NCBI GenBank assembly: GCA_016870835.1
Contig: VGAG01000014.1
Coordinates: forward strand, 1-32,119
Reading direction: 5' to 3'
DNA from: Actinomycetota bacterium
GTDB taxonomy: Bacteria > Actinomycetota > Actinomycetes > Nanopelagicales > Nanopelagicaceae
Length of the DNA stretch: 32,119 bases
The notes beneath the pieces were generated by a model that had not been told where the DNA came from, searched no databases, and was given only the letters and a program-made list of their open reading frames with translations. Positions 1 to 7,350 of the stretch are shown piece after piece. The translations under genes were made by a program, and so were the position numbers. Within the stretch, counting starts at the first letter, position 1, and each line of letters opens with the position of its first letter.

Positions 1-54
1 GCAGCGGTTAGTTCACGCAAAACTAGGGAAGATTCATACAACTTACCTAGCCTC

Positions 55-60
55 TAGAAT
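55..60 (+). promoter_or_regulatory. -10 box of leaderless fur-family promoter
   Basis: The hexamer TAGAAT ends 6 nt before the GTG at 67, and there is no Shine-Dalgarno sequence between. This is the spacing expected when transcription starts at the start codon. No convincing -35 is visible. Confidence 0.6.
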
Positions 61-66
61 TGCGGG

Positions 67-492
67 GTGGCAGAGGCGAAAAAAGTGCGCGAGAACGAGC
101 TACGCGAAAAAGGATTGCGGTTAACTCTGCAACGTGAATTAGTTCTTAGCGCTGTCCGTGAACTTGGCCATGCCACCCCAGAAGAAGTAGCTGAAAAGGT
201 TCGCAAAACCCACCCTGGAATTAATCTCTCCACCGTTTATCGCAACCTCGAGACTCTTGAAAATGTTGGTTTAGTTCAACATACCCATCTTGGACATGGC
301 GGTGCGACTTACTACGCGGCGGACGAGTTAACCCATTTACATCTAGTCTGTGGCAATTGCGGTTCAGTCGGTGATGCTCCGATTGAAATAGCAGCACAGT
401 TTGTTAACACACTCGTTGATGAATATGGATTTAAAACTGATGTGACCCACTTTGCGATTTATGGAACCTGCCAGGCCTGCGCGAAGAAATGA
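67..492 (+). CDS. Fur-family metal-responsive repressor, Nur-like
   Basis: This is a 141-aa DNA-binding metalloregulator with an N-terminal winged helix (about residues 10-85, helix motif STVYRNLE at 55-62) and a C-terminal metal-binding dimerisation domain. Visible metal-site candidates are H72, H74, H77, H90, H92 and H128, plus two Cys pairs, C95/C98 and C135/C138, typical of a structural zinc site. The HTHLGHG and HLHLVC segments resemble the actinobacterial nickel regulator Nur. H72, H74 and H128 match the Nur M-site spacing, and H35, H90 and H92 match three of the four nickel-site histidines recalled for Nur, but the fourth position is Leu88. It could therefore sense another metal. The GTG start is set by the -10 box 6 nt upstream. 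Its stop overlaps the ygfZ start (ATGA), so it heads the operon. Confidence 0.85.
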   Translation: MAEAKKVRENELREKGLRLTLQRELVLSAVRELGHATPEEVAEKVRKTHPGINLSTVYRNLETLENVGLVQHTHLGHGGATYYAADELTHLHLVCGNCGSVGDAPIEIAAQFVNTLVDEYGFKTDVTHFAIYGTCQACAKK

Positions 493-1397
493 CCGCTGTA
501 TACGTAGAAGAAGGCCTTGACAAGGGGGCGGTTTGGCACTTCGGTGAAGTGGCAAAGGAACAACGAGCGCTTGCTGAAGGTAAAGCTTGGGCTGATCTCT
601 CGCATCGCGCTGTAATCGAAATAAGTGGAGAAGATCGACTTACCTGGTTGCATTCTTTAACCACACAACATCTTGAGAATCTAAAGCCGGGTGAATGGAA
701 AGAGGCGTTGATTCTTGATCCACAAGGACGCGTTGAGCAGCAACTCTTCCTTGTAGATGATGGGAATTCGGTATTTATTCATCTTGATCAAGAGCGAGTT
801 GGTTCACTTCTTTCCTACCTTGAGAAGATGAAGTTCATGCTTAGAGTTGAAGTTAGAGATGGTGGAGATCAATTCGCAATTTTGCGAGCGCCGGGGAAGA
901 CCGATGAACTCGGTGGGCCTTATGCGCTAGTTCCAAAGATTGAGCTGGCTGCAACGATTGCGGCATTTGATTCTTCAAATTTACAAGTTGGAACTTGGGC
1001 CCTTGAAGCAGAGCGGATTGCAAAGGGCAGAGCGCGAATAGGACTTGATACGGATCATAAATCGATTCCAAATGAGATTGGCGCGCTTAATAAATCAGTT
1101 CATATGAATAAAGGTTGCTATCGTGGACAAGAAACAGTTGCAAAGGTGTTTAACCTAGGGCACCCACCGCGCCGTTTGGTTCTGCTACATCTTGATGGCA
1201 GCGCGGTTGATCTTCCTAAGCATGGTGATGCCGTAACGCTTGCGGGCAAAGAGATTGGCTTTGTGGGCTCGGTTGCGCGCCACTATGAGCTCGGACCAAT
1301 TGCACTTGCACTCATTAAGCGAACAACGCCAAGTGAGGCAACTTTGATGGCTGGAAATATCGCAGCAAGCCAAGAGATTCTGGTGCCCATTGATTAG
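489..1397 (+). CDS. ygfZ: YgfZ/GcvT-like folate-binding protein, Fe-S assembly factor
   Basis: This 302-aa protein of the YgfZ (GcvT-like) family is tetrahydrofolate-dependent and supports maturation or repair of certain iron-sulfur enzymes in the cytosol. The family signature K-G-C-Y-x-G-Q-E is present as KGCYRGQE at residues 208-215, with the conserved Cys at 210. The N-terminal half has the LTWLHSLTTQ segment (51-60) and the GRVEQQ segment (80-85) typical of GcvT-fold proteins. Length is normal for the actinobacterial family. The ATG overlaps the upstream fur-family stop by 4 nt, implying coupled translation. The link between a metalloregulator and an Fe-S factor is suggestive, but the operon may simply be a housekeeping arrangement. 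Confidence 0.88.
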   Translation: MTAVYVEEGLDKGAVWHFGEVAKEQRALAEGKAWADLSHRAVIEISGEDRLTWLHSLTTQHLENLKPGEWKEALILDPQGRVEQQLFLVDDGNSVFIHLDQERVGSLLSYLEKMKFMLRVEVRDGGDQFAILRAPGKTDELGGPYALVPKIELAATIAAFDSSNLQVGTWALEAERIAKGRARIGLDTDHKSIPNEIGALNKSVHMNKGCYRGQETVAKVFNLGHPPRRLVLLHLDGSAVDLPKHGDAVTLAGKEIGFVGSVARHYELGPIALALIKRTTPSEATLMAGNIAASQEILVPID

Positions 1398-1410
1398 AGC
1401 AAGGCGTTAA

Positions 1411-1518
1411 ATGGAGATTATTACAACGGTGCTATTGATAATCGCTACCCTTTTCTTTGGACTTGCGTTACTTGGTTATGCCGCGCGGATGTGGCGTAAA
1501 TTGAAACGAGGAGAGTAG
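1411..1518 (+). CDS. 35-aa single-pass membrane peptide
   Basis: A short reading frame fills almost the whole gap between ygfZ and the nitrobindin-like gene. It encodes 35 residues: a short N-terminus (MEIITT), one hydrophobic helix of about 18 residues (roughly 7-24) and a basic tail (RMWRKLKRGE), so a single-pass protein with the tail inside is predicted. An AAGG Shine-Dalgarno-like sequence lies at 1401-1404. Its TAG stop shares a base with the downstream GTG start (TAGTG at 1516-1520), the same coupling seen at other junctions in this operon. The end of this gene (GAGGAGAG) also supplies the ribosome binding site for the next gene. Function is unknown. Confidence 0.6.
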   Translation: MEIITTVLLIIATLFFGLALLGYAARMWRKLKRGE

Positions 1519-2018
1519 TGGCCTTTCAAATCCCTGAAGGACTTCATCCCGATTTAAATCCGCTTGCTTGGATGGTTGGAACTTGGCGCGGAAAGGGACA
1601 TGGTGACTATCCCGGATCAAGTTCATTTCAATTCGCCCAAGAAGTAACTTTTAGCCACGATGGCCGGCCATTTCTTACATATTTCTCGCGCACCTGGATC
1701 ATCGATGACAACAGTGAGATTGTTAGTACTTCGGCATCTGAAACTGGTTTCTGGCGAGTAAAGCCAAATAATCAACTTGAGGTTGTTCTAGCACACTCAA
1801 CTGGGATTGCTGAAGGTTGGGTCGGAAGATTCGAAGGACCCAAGATCCAATTAGTTATGGATAGTGGCTACGCCGCCCCAACTGCAAAGAGTGTGAGTGA
1901 AGGACAGCGCCTTTATGGACTTGTTGAGGGTGAACTTTTCTTTGCATATGACATGGCATTTGGCGGAAAGAAATTGCAAGCGCATGTCTGGTCAACTCTG
2001 CCGCGAGTAACTTCCTGA
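1518..2018 (+). CDS. Nitrobindin-like heme-binding beta-barrel protein (DUF1794/FABP-like)
   Basis: This 166-aa cytosolic beta-barrel of the nitrobindin family is related to the mycobacterial FABP-like proteins. It has the family entry motif GTWRGKGHGDYP at residues 21-32 and a conserved His near the C-terminus (H156 in the segment AHVWSTL), the expected axial heme ligand. Characterised nitrobindins bind ferric heme and isomerise peroxynitrite to nitrate, so a role against reactive nitrogen species is likely but inferred. The GTG start has a strong GAGGAG site 5-6 nt upstream. The TGA stop overlaps the next ATG (TGATG). It sits three genes upstream of mshA, so a thiol/nitrosative-stress grouping is possible. 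Confidence 0.8.
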   Translation: MAFQIPEGLHPDLNPLAWMVGTWRGKGHGDYPGSSSFQFAQEVTFSHDGRPFLTYFSRTWIIDDNSEIVSTSASETGFWRVKPNNQLEVVLAHSTGIAEGWVGRFEGPKIQLVMDSGYAAPTAKSVSEGQRLYGLVEGELFFAYDMAFGGKKLQAHVWSTLPRVTS

Positions 2019-2956
2019 TGCGCCAAGGGGAGATACTCCTTGAAGTAGTTCGAAATGAGATGGTCGAGTCGATTCACTCTGGCCACTTATTGGTTGCAGA
2101 TAGCTCCGGGAATTCGATTCTAGAGTTGGGCGATCTTGATTCACCAATTTATCCGCGCTCTGCCATCAAAGCAATCCAGGCTTCGGCGATGCTCCGCGCA
2201 AATCTTAAAGTTTCAGCAAAACAACTAGCCCTTATATGCGCTAGCCATGCGGGAAGTGCTGAACATTTAGAAGTTGCACAATCGATTTTAAAGGGAGCTG
2301 GTTTAAACGAAGGCGATCTAAAAAATACTCCTGATAAACCGCTTGGAACCAACGAGCGCTTGGCTTGGGGAGATAAACCCGGGAGCTCGCTTGCGGCGAA
2401 TTGCAGCGGTAAGCACTCCGGAATGTTGGCTACCTGCAGCGCAAATAATTGGGATATTGCAAGCTATAAAGATCCAATTCATCCGCTACAAGTTGCCATT
2501 AAAGATGAGTTTGAGAAATTGTCGGGCGAGCAAATTACAAAAGTCGGAGTGGATGGTTGTGGCGCGCCGCTCTTTGCACTCTCTCTTCGCGCCATCGCTA
2601 AGTCATTTAGAAACCTCATGAGATCGGAGGAGAAGATTCATAAAGAAGTAGTGAATGCTTGTCGCACTAATCCAATTATGGTTGCCGGGATTGGACGACT
2701 ACCAACAATTTTGATGACAAAAGTTGAGGGACTATTTGTTAAAGATGGCGCAGAAGGCGTGATGGTTATGGCGACGAAATCTGGTGAAGTTATTGTTTGG
2801 AAGATGAGCGATGGATCGCAGCGCGGCTCGATGACGCTCGCTCTTGCAACCCTTTCGCATCTTGGAATTAATCTTGATTTCGAGCGAGAAACGGTCCTTG
2901 GCGGCGGGCAAGTTGTCGGAGAGATTTGCGCGAGTAAACTCGTGCGCCATGGCTAA
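2018..2956 (+). CDS. L-asparaginase II family amidohydrolase (PF06089 type)
   Basis: This 312-aa enzyme belongs to the asparaginase family typified by the Rhizobium etli inducible enzyme, which is unrelated to the E. coli AnsA/AnsB fold. It would hydrolyse asparagine to aspartate and ammonia in the cytosol. Matching segments are YPRSAIKAIQ (45-54) with the Ser48/Lys51 pair, ASHAGS (75-80), NCSGKHSG (128-135) with Cys129 and Lys132, and DGCGAPLF further on, together giving the Ser-Lys and Cys/Lys/Cys active-site set. The substrate is assigned from the family only. The start overlaps the previous stop by 1 nt, and its end overlaps mshA by 8 nt. Confidence 0.82.
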   Translation: MRQGEILLEVVRNEMVESIHSGHLLVADSSGNSILELGDLDSPIYPRSAIKAIQASAMLRANLKVSAKQLALICASHAGSAEHLEVAQSILKGAGLNEGDLKNTPDKPLGTNERLAWGDKPGSSLAANCSGKHSGMLATCSANNWDIASYKDPIHPLQVAIKDEFEKLSGEQITKVGVDGCGAPLFALSLRAIAKSFRNLMRSEEKIHKEVVNACRTNPIMVAGIGRLPTILMTKVEGLFVKDGAEGVMVMATKSGEVIVWKMSDGSQRGSMTLALATLSHLGINLDFERETVLGGGQVVGEICASKLVRHG

Positions 2957-4223
2957 ACGCGCTAACCGGATTGCATCATTGATGCTCCACACCTCACCGC
3001 TGGAACAGGCGGGTACTGGTGATGCCGGGGGAATGAATGTCTACGTTGTCGAGAGCGCAAAGCGAATCGCAGAATCTGGAGTGCAGGTAGATATCTTCAC
3101 CCGCGCTAATCGCCCAAATTTGCCGGAGAAAGTTGAAATTGCGGCGGGCGTAAATGTGGTTCACCTTGAGGCGGGGCCTTATGGCGCAGTCACTAAAGAT
3201 GAACTTCCCTCACAAATTTGTGCGCTGATGTCCTCATATCTTCGCCATGAATTACAACAAGTACCTAACTATTACGATTTAGTGCATTCGCATTATTGGA
3301 TCTCTGGGCAACTTGGCTGGTTAGTCTCAGAGCGCTACGGCATTCCACTAATACACACGATGCATACGATGGCCAAGGTAAAAAACCAATCACTTGCCGA
3401 GGGCGAGAATCCAGAACCACAATCTCGCGCAATTGGTGAAGAGCAAGTGGTTAAGGCCGCTTCAGCTTTGATCGCCAACACCGCTTCTGAGGCAGCGAGC
3501 TTGGTCTCACTTTATGATGCTTGTCCGGATAATGTTTTTGTTGTTTCTCCAGGCGTTGATCTCCGTACTTATAAAGTAAATGGCGGGAAGAGTGTTGCGC
3601 GCGAGCGATTGAAGATGGCGCAAGATCAACTTCTTCTTTTATTCGTGGGAAGAATCCAGCCTCATAAGGGACCTGAAGTTTTGATTCGCGCTGTTGCCGA
3701 GATGTTGCAACACACCCCGACTTTAAGAAGTAAATTGCGCGCAGTAATCATCGGTGGCCCTTCCGGAAATGGCTCAACTGAACCCGAACGGTTAGAAGGC
3801 TTAGCAAGATTCTTAGGCGTAAGCGAAATGATTCAATTTGTTCCGCCTGTTGCACATGAAGAGCTATCTGATTGGTATCGCGCTGCAGATTTAGTATGTG
3901 TCCCGTCATATTCAGAATCATTTGGTTTAGTTGCGCTAGAGGCGCAAGCTTGTGGAACACCCGTTGTAGCAACAGCTGTTGGTGGCCTTCGCGCAGCTGT
4001 GGCTGATGGAATCTCAGGTGTACTTGTAGATGGCCATAATCCAAAGGCCTGGTCAGCCACTTTGATGCGCCTTTTAATGGAGCCACAGCGAAGAGTGCTG
4101 CTCTCTATGGGCGCGGTGAAACATGCCTCCCACTTTGGTTGGGATGCAACAGCGCGCGGGATCCTTGATGTCTATGACTTCGTTCTCTCCAAAGGTTCGA
4201 ACGCAAAACTAAGTGTGATCTAG
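2949..4223 (+). CDS. mshA: D-inositol-3-phosphate glycosyltransferase, mycothiol synthesis
   Basis: This 424-aa GT-B glycosyltransferase (family GT4) transfers N-acetylglucosamine from UDP-GlcNAc to 1-L-myo-inositol-1-phosphate, the first step of mycothiol synthesis. The N-terminal glycine-rich loop AGTGDAGGMN (21-30), HSHYW (113-117), HTMH (136-139), FVGRIQPHKG (232-241; Arg and Lys bind the sugar nucleotide) and the E-x7-E motif (E323 and E331, in SESFGLVALEA) are all present. The ATG at 2949 was chosen over an upstream in-frame ATG at 2844, which lies deep in the asparaginase gene. The chosen start gives the normal family length and an 8-nt overlap. Mycothiol is confined to Actinobacteria, making this the clearest phylum marker in the window. 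Confidence 0.93.
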   Translation: MAKRANRIASLMLHTSPLEQAGTGDAGGMNVYVVESAKRIAESGVQVDIFTRANRPNLPEKVEIAAGVNVVHLEAGPYGAVTKDELPSQICALMSSYLRHELQQVPNYYDLVHSHYWISGQLGWLVSERYGIPLIHTMHTMAKVKNQSLAEGENPEPQSRAIGEEQVVKAASALIANTASEAASLVSLYDACPDNVFVVSPGVDLRTYKVNGGKSVARERLKMAQDQLLLLFVGRIQPHKGPEVLIRAVAEMLQHTPTLRSKLRAVIIGGPSGNGSTEPERLEGLARFLGVSEMIQFVPPVAHEELSDWYRAADLVCVPSYSESFGLVALEAQACGTPVVATAVGGLRAAVADGISGVLVDGHNPKAWSATLMRLLMEPQRRVLLSMGAVKHASHFGWDATARGILDVYDFVLSKGSNAKLSVI

Positions 4224-4708
4224 TGAGTACCCGCGCAATGGCAATTGCGACCATCGAGGAATTTCTCGATTCGCATGTAATCGATAACGAGCGAACTAAT
4301 GACTCTTTTTTATTGACCCTTCCGGGCGAGCGCAAACTCGAGACACATTGCGCACTCGTTGTCGGCGATCACTCGGTCAGCATCAACGCCTTTGTGATTC
4401 GAAAGCCCGATGAGAATGCAGATCAAGTACATGAATGGTTATTGAAGAAGAACGCGTCTATGTATTGCGTTGCCTTTGCGATAAATGAATTGGGCGATAT
4501 TTATTTAGTTGGCAGGCTGCCCTTCAGCTCGATTACCGAACGCGAATTAGATCGAGTAATCGGTGCGGTTTTGCAATACTCGGATTCTTCCTTTAACCCA
4601 CTTCTAGAGTTGGGCTATTCAAATGCGATTAGGCGTGAGTGGGCCTGGCGAGTATCACGCGGTGAATCTCTCGCAAATCTCAAAGCCTTTGAGCATTTGG
4701 TTCAGTAA
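4223..4708 (+). CDS. YbjN domain protein
   Basis: This 161-aa soluble protein has a YbjN/T3SS-chaperone-like alpha-beta fold and is commonly encoded between mshA and gpmA in Actinobacteria. It shows the alternating strand pattern of the family (ETHCALVVGDHSVSINAFV, about 37-55), then YCVAFAINELGDIYLVGRLPF (about 81-101) and a C-terminal helical region. No catalytic residues are evident, and YbjN proteins are thought to be chaperone- or regulator-like. The GTG start shares a base with the mshA stop (TAGTG), so the two are translationally coupled. This is the last gene of the fur-to-ybjN operon, as gpmA has its own promoter. Confidence 0.78.
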   Translation: MSTRAMAIATIEEFLDSHVIDNERTNDSFLLTLPGERKLETHCALVVGDHSVSINAFVIRKPDENADQVHEWLLKKNASMYCVAFAINELGDIYLVGRLPFSSITERELDRVIGAVLQYSDSSFNPLLELGYSNAIRREWAWRVSRGESLANLKAFEHLVQ

Positions 4709-4719
4709 TCAATTAGAAA

Positions 4720-4725
4720 TAGAAT
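4720..4725 (+). promoter_or_regulatory. -10 box of leaderless gpmA promoter
   Basis: TAGAAT, the same hexamer as in front of the fur-family and MFS genes, ends 6 nt before the ATG at 4732. A weak TTGGTT (4697-4702) sits at 17-bp spacing. This favours ATG 4732 over the in-frame TTG at 4726. Confidence 0.6.
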
Positions 4726-4731
4726 TTGGCT

Positions 4732-5472
4732 ATGTTCAATCTAATCTTGCTCCGTCATGGTGAGAGCGAGTGGAATGCGAAGAATCTTTTCACAGGTTGG
4801 GTTGATGTCCGCCTCTCTCAAAAAGGTGAAGCTGAGGCAAAACGCGGTGGCGAGCTTCTAAAAGAGCGTGGGCTACTTCCTGACGTTCTTCATACTTCAC
4901 TGCTGCGTCGCGCTATTCATACCGCGAACTTGGCGCTAGATGCATGTGATCGGCATTGGATCCCAGTCCAACGTTCATGGCGATTAAATGAACGCCACTA
5001 TGGAGCCTTGCAAGGCAAAGATAAGGCAGAAACTCTCACCCAATATGGTGAAGCGCAATTCAAACTTTGGCGCCGTTCTTACGATGTTCCACCACCGCCA
5101 ATTGATGACCAAAACCCATATTCACAAGCCCAAGATCCGCGTTATTTCGACTTAGGTAATTCCATGCCTAAGACCGAGTGCCTAAAAGATGTTGTCGCTC
5201 GCATGCTTCCATATTGGCAGAGCGCGATTTCGGCCGACCTAAAGGCGGGCGCAACCGTCTTGGTGGCCGCACATGGAAACTCCCTGCGCGCCCTTGTTAA
5301 GCATTTAGATGGAATTTCCGATGAAGAGATTGCAGAGCTAAATATTCCAACAGGTATTCCGCTTCACTATCAATTAGGTCAGGATCTAAAACCAATCAAG
5401 GCTGGAGAATATCTAGATCCTGTTGCGGCTGCTGATGCGATAAAGGCCGTTGCTAATCAGGGCAAGAAGTAG
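4732..5472 (+). CDS. gpmA: 2,3-bisphosphoglycerate-dependent phosphoglycerate mutase
   Basis: This 246-aa histidine phosphatase-superfamily enzyme interconverts 3- and 2-phosphoglycerate in glycolysis/gluconeogenesis. The catalytic motif [10 protein letters not shown] contains the phospho-accepting His9. RRAIHTA, the [12 protein letters not shown] loop carrying the catalytic Glu, and the second active-site His in [13 protein letters not shown] are all intact. The family-typical P-P-P-P-I lid segment is present (PPPPI). Length is that of standard dPGM. It is transcribed alone from a leaderless promoter and converges on phoU, with only 4 nt between the two stop codons. Confidence 0.95.
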   Translation: MFNLILLRHGESEWNAKNLFTGWVDVRLSQKGEAEAKRGGELLKERGLLPDVLHTSLLRRAIHTANLALDACDRHWIPVQRSWRLNERHYGALQGKDKAETLTQYGEAQFKLWRRSYDVPPPPIDDQNPYSQAQDPRYFDLGNSMPKTECLKDVVARMLPYWQSAISADLKAGATVLVAAHGNSLRALVKHLDGISDEEIAELNIPTGIPLHYQLGQDLKPIKAGEYLDPVAAADAIKAVANQGKK

Positions 5473-5476
5473 ATAT

Positions 5477-5502
5477 TTACTGGTTTGAGAATTTACCAGT
5501 AA
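5477..5502. terminator. Possible bidirectional terminator hairpin between gpmA and phoU
   Basis: A perfect 8-bp inverted repeat, TTACTGGT (5477-5484) and ACCAGTAA (5495-5502), with a 10-nt AT-rich loop, begins at the phoU stop codon and follows the gpmA stop by 4 nt. Neither side has a long T tract, so intrinsic termination strength is doubtful. Placement between convergent genes favours a terminator or 3'-end stabiliser. Confidence 0.45.
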
Positions 5503-6133
5503 CTAAGAAATAAACGCGACGCGCAACTGAGACTGCGTGATCGGCAAATCTTTCGTAATAGCGACCAATCAGAGTTATATCAATTGCTGTTTCGGTTCCA
5601 TGAGCCCAGTTATCGTCAAGAAGCGTTGTGAAAAGTTTGCGGTGCAACTTATCCATCTCATCATCATCACGCTCTAGTTCAAGTGCCTTATCAATATCGC
5701 GCGAATTAATAACCGAGCCAGCTTTATCCGCAATCAACTTTGCAACTTTGCCCATCTCTTCGATTGTTAGAAGGAGCTCTGATGGGACAGCAGCATTTGG
5801 GTGGCGCAGGCGAGTTATTTTTGCGACGTGGTGGGCCATATCGCCCATGCGCTCTAAGTCAGCGCTCATACGAAGTGCGGTTACAAGTGCGCGAAGATCA
5901 GAAGCAACTGGTTGCTGACGAGCGATGATATCGATGATGCGCGCATCTAAATCATGTTGAAGATTGTCTACTCGATCATCAGCTGCGATGACTTCCTCAG
6001 CTTCTGCGAGGCTTGCAGTTAGTAGGGCATGGGTTGCTTTATCGATAGCGCCAGAAACTATTGAAGAGAGTTCGACCAGGGTAGATGTAACGCCATCTAA
6101 TTCATCCTGAAATGCGCTCCGTAACCAACCCAT
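5477..6133 (-). CDS. phoU: Phosphate signalling regulator PhoU
   Basis: This 218-aa all-helical protein has two PhoU repeats, with the metal-binding segment SADLERMGDMAHH in the first and YYERFADHAVSVA in the second (E/D-x3-D patterns). PhoU couples the Pst phosphate transporter to the sensor kinase and keeps signalling off when phosphate is plentiful. The ATG at 6133 (MGWLRSAFQDELD) was chosen over an upstream in-frame start at 6184. PhoU proteins normally begin just before this R-x-A/S-F-x-E-L segment, and TACTCT lies exactly 6 nt upstream of this ATG. It is divergent from senX3, the usual actinobacterial arrangement. No pst genes are in the window. Confidence 0.92.
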   Translation of the reverse strand: MGWLRSAFQDELDGVTSTLVELSSIVSGAIDKATHALLTASLAEAEEVIAADDRVDNLQHDLDARIIDIIARQQPVASDLRALVTALRMSADLERMGDMAHHVAKITRLRHPNAAVPSELLLTIEEMGKVAKLIADKAGSVINSRDIDKALELERDDDEMDKLHRKLFTTLLDDNWAHGTETAIDITLIGRYYERFADHAVSVARRVYFLVTGKFSNQ

Positions 6134-6139
6134 TGGGGA

Positions 6140-6145
6140 AGAGTA
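6140..6145 (-). promoter_or_regulatory. -10 box of leaderless phoU promoter
   Basis: On the minus strand TACTCT ends 6 nt before the ATG at 6133. It lies within the longer alternative reading frame that starts at 6184, so it supports the shorter protein. Confidence 0.5.
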
Positions 6146-6186
6146 ATTGCTCCAGGCTCCAATGGCCACGCTCACTCGTCGCAAAG

Positions 6187-6230
6187 GGTGAACTTAAGTT
6201 AGCCATCGGGTAAACATCCGGTAAATCAGT
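6187..6230 (+). promoter_or_regulatory. Four 11-bp phased repeats, candidate PHO box for RegX3
   Basis: Four consecutive 11-bp units lie between phoU and senX3: GGTGAACTTAA (6187), GTTAGCCATCG (6198), GGTAAACATCC (6209) and GGTAAATCAGT (6220). Units 1, 3 and 4 share GGTRAA at identical phase. The first core, GGTGAAC, is the reverse complement of GTTCACC, the direct-repeat core recalled for the Streptomyces PhoP box. Eleven-bp periodicity is the hallmark of OmpR/PhoB-family operators. The array ends about 29 bp before the senX3 -10 box, a position suited to activation or autoregulation. Confidence 0.55.
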
Positions 6231-6258
6231 AAGAAGTGACCTCATCTATGGATTTTCG

Positions 6259-6264
6259 TACCAT
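6259..6264 (+). promoter_or_regulatory. -10 box of leaderless senX3-regX3 promoter
   Basis: TACCAT ends 6 nt before the ATG at 6271. A TGA in frame at 6265-6267 rules out any longer protein, so the start and the leaderless promoter agree. Confidence 0.5.
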
Positions 6265-6270
6265 TGAGCC

Positions 6271-7350
6271 ATGAGGTTTCGCAAAGATGCGAGCGATTTA
6301 GATGAGCGACTTGAGATTCCGGAGTTATTAATTCGGGCGCTTGATTCACTTGAATCGGAATCATTATTGGTTCTTCCCGGTGAAGTAATTCTCCACAAGA
6401 GTGAAGGTCTCGTTAATTTTGGCGTTCTTAAGGATGGCCGGATTGCAAGTGAAGATTTAATTGCACTTATTCGAGGTGTTCGACGTAGCAATGAAGCACG
6501 GCGCGGCTCAATTGAAATTGCACGTGGACCTATCGGGCAAGGAAAACGCGAGTTAAAGGTTTCTGTAACGCCACTCACCGAAGATGGATTGATACTCGTA
6601 TTGGTCTCAGATGAGAGCGAGGCGCGCCGAATTGATGCGGTACGTCGCGATTTTGTTGCAAACGTTTCCCACGAATTGAAGACCCCAATCGGAGCACTCG
6701 GACTGCTCAGCGAGGCAATCCTTGGCGCTAAAGATCAACCAGAAGAGGTTGTCCGTTTTGCTACGAAGATGCAGAGTGAAGCAAAGCGCTTAGCAGACCT
6801 TGTCCAAGAGATCATTGATCTTTCAAGATTGCAGTCCAGCGACCCACTACAACGAGCATTCCCGGTTGAGATTGAAGATGTAATTAGAGAAGCGATTAAT
6901 CAAGCACAAGTAAGTTCTGAGTCGCGCCGAATTTCTGTAGAAACGGGAGTAATCCAAGAGGCGACCGTGATTGGTGACCGCGATCAATTGATTGCAGCCG
7001 TACATAATCTGGTTGAGAATGCTGTTAATTACTCACCTGAAAATACAAAAGTTTCTGTTACTTCCCAACTCAAAGATGGTTTGATTGAGATAAAAGTGGC
7101 AGATCAAGGAATCGGTATTCCTGAATCAGAGTTAGGACGAATCTTTGAACGCTTCTACCGAGTTGATCCAGCGCGTTCGCGCGCAACGGGTGGCACTGGG
7201 CTGGGGCTATCAATTGTTAAGCACGTAGCTTTAAATCATGGTGGGGATGTAAAGGTGTGGAGCCAAGAAGGTGTTGGAAGCACATTTTCAATTCTGCTTC
7301 CAGTCGCTCCCGAAGTTGAATACGAAGATCCAATAATTGAGGAGAACTGA
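6271..7350 (+). CDS. senX3: SenX3/PhoR-type sensor histidine kinase, apparently soluble
   Basis: This 359-aa kinase is paired with RegX3, presumably controlling the phosphate-starvation response. Residues about 15-115 look like a PAS-type region. HisKA follows with the phospho-accepting His134 in NVSHELKTP, then HATPase_c with the N box (HNLVENAVNYSPE), G1 (DQGIGIP), F box (IFERFYRVD) and G2 (GGTGLGLSI). What is odd is the N-terminus: there is no hydrophobic stretch long enough for a membrane helix, whereas SenX3/PhoR homologues normally carry one or two. An in-frame stop 2 codons upstream shows this is not a mis-set start. The protein is therefore predicted to be cytoplasmic, perhaps sensing through PhoU. 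The stop overlaps regX3 (TGATG). Confidence 0.9.
   Translation: MRFRKDASDLDERLEIPELLIRALDSLESESLLVLPGEVILHKSEGLVNFGVLKDGRIASEDLIALIRGVRRSNEARRGSIEIARGPIGQGKRELKVSVTPLTEDGLILVLVSDESEARRIDAVRRDFVANVSHELKTPIGALGLLSEAILGAKDQPEEVVRFATKMQSEAKRLADLVQEIIDLSRLQSSDPLQRAFPVEIEDVIREAINQAQVSSESRRISVETGVIQEATVIGDRDQLIAAVHNLVENAVNYSPENTKVSVTSQLKDGLIEIKVADQGIGIPESELGRIFERFYRVDPARSRATGGTGLGLSIVKHVALNHGGDVKVWSQEGVGSTFSILLPVAPEVEYEDPIIEEN

Noticed and set aside
2844-2948. Upstream extension of mshA
   Set aside because: It lies wholly within the asparaginase coding sequence in another frame and adds residues not found in MshA.
4726-4731. TTG at 4726 as start of gpmA
   Set aside because: ATG 4732 matches the family N-terminus and has the -10 box at the exact leaderless distance; TTG would directly follow that hexamer.
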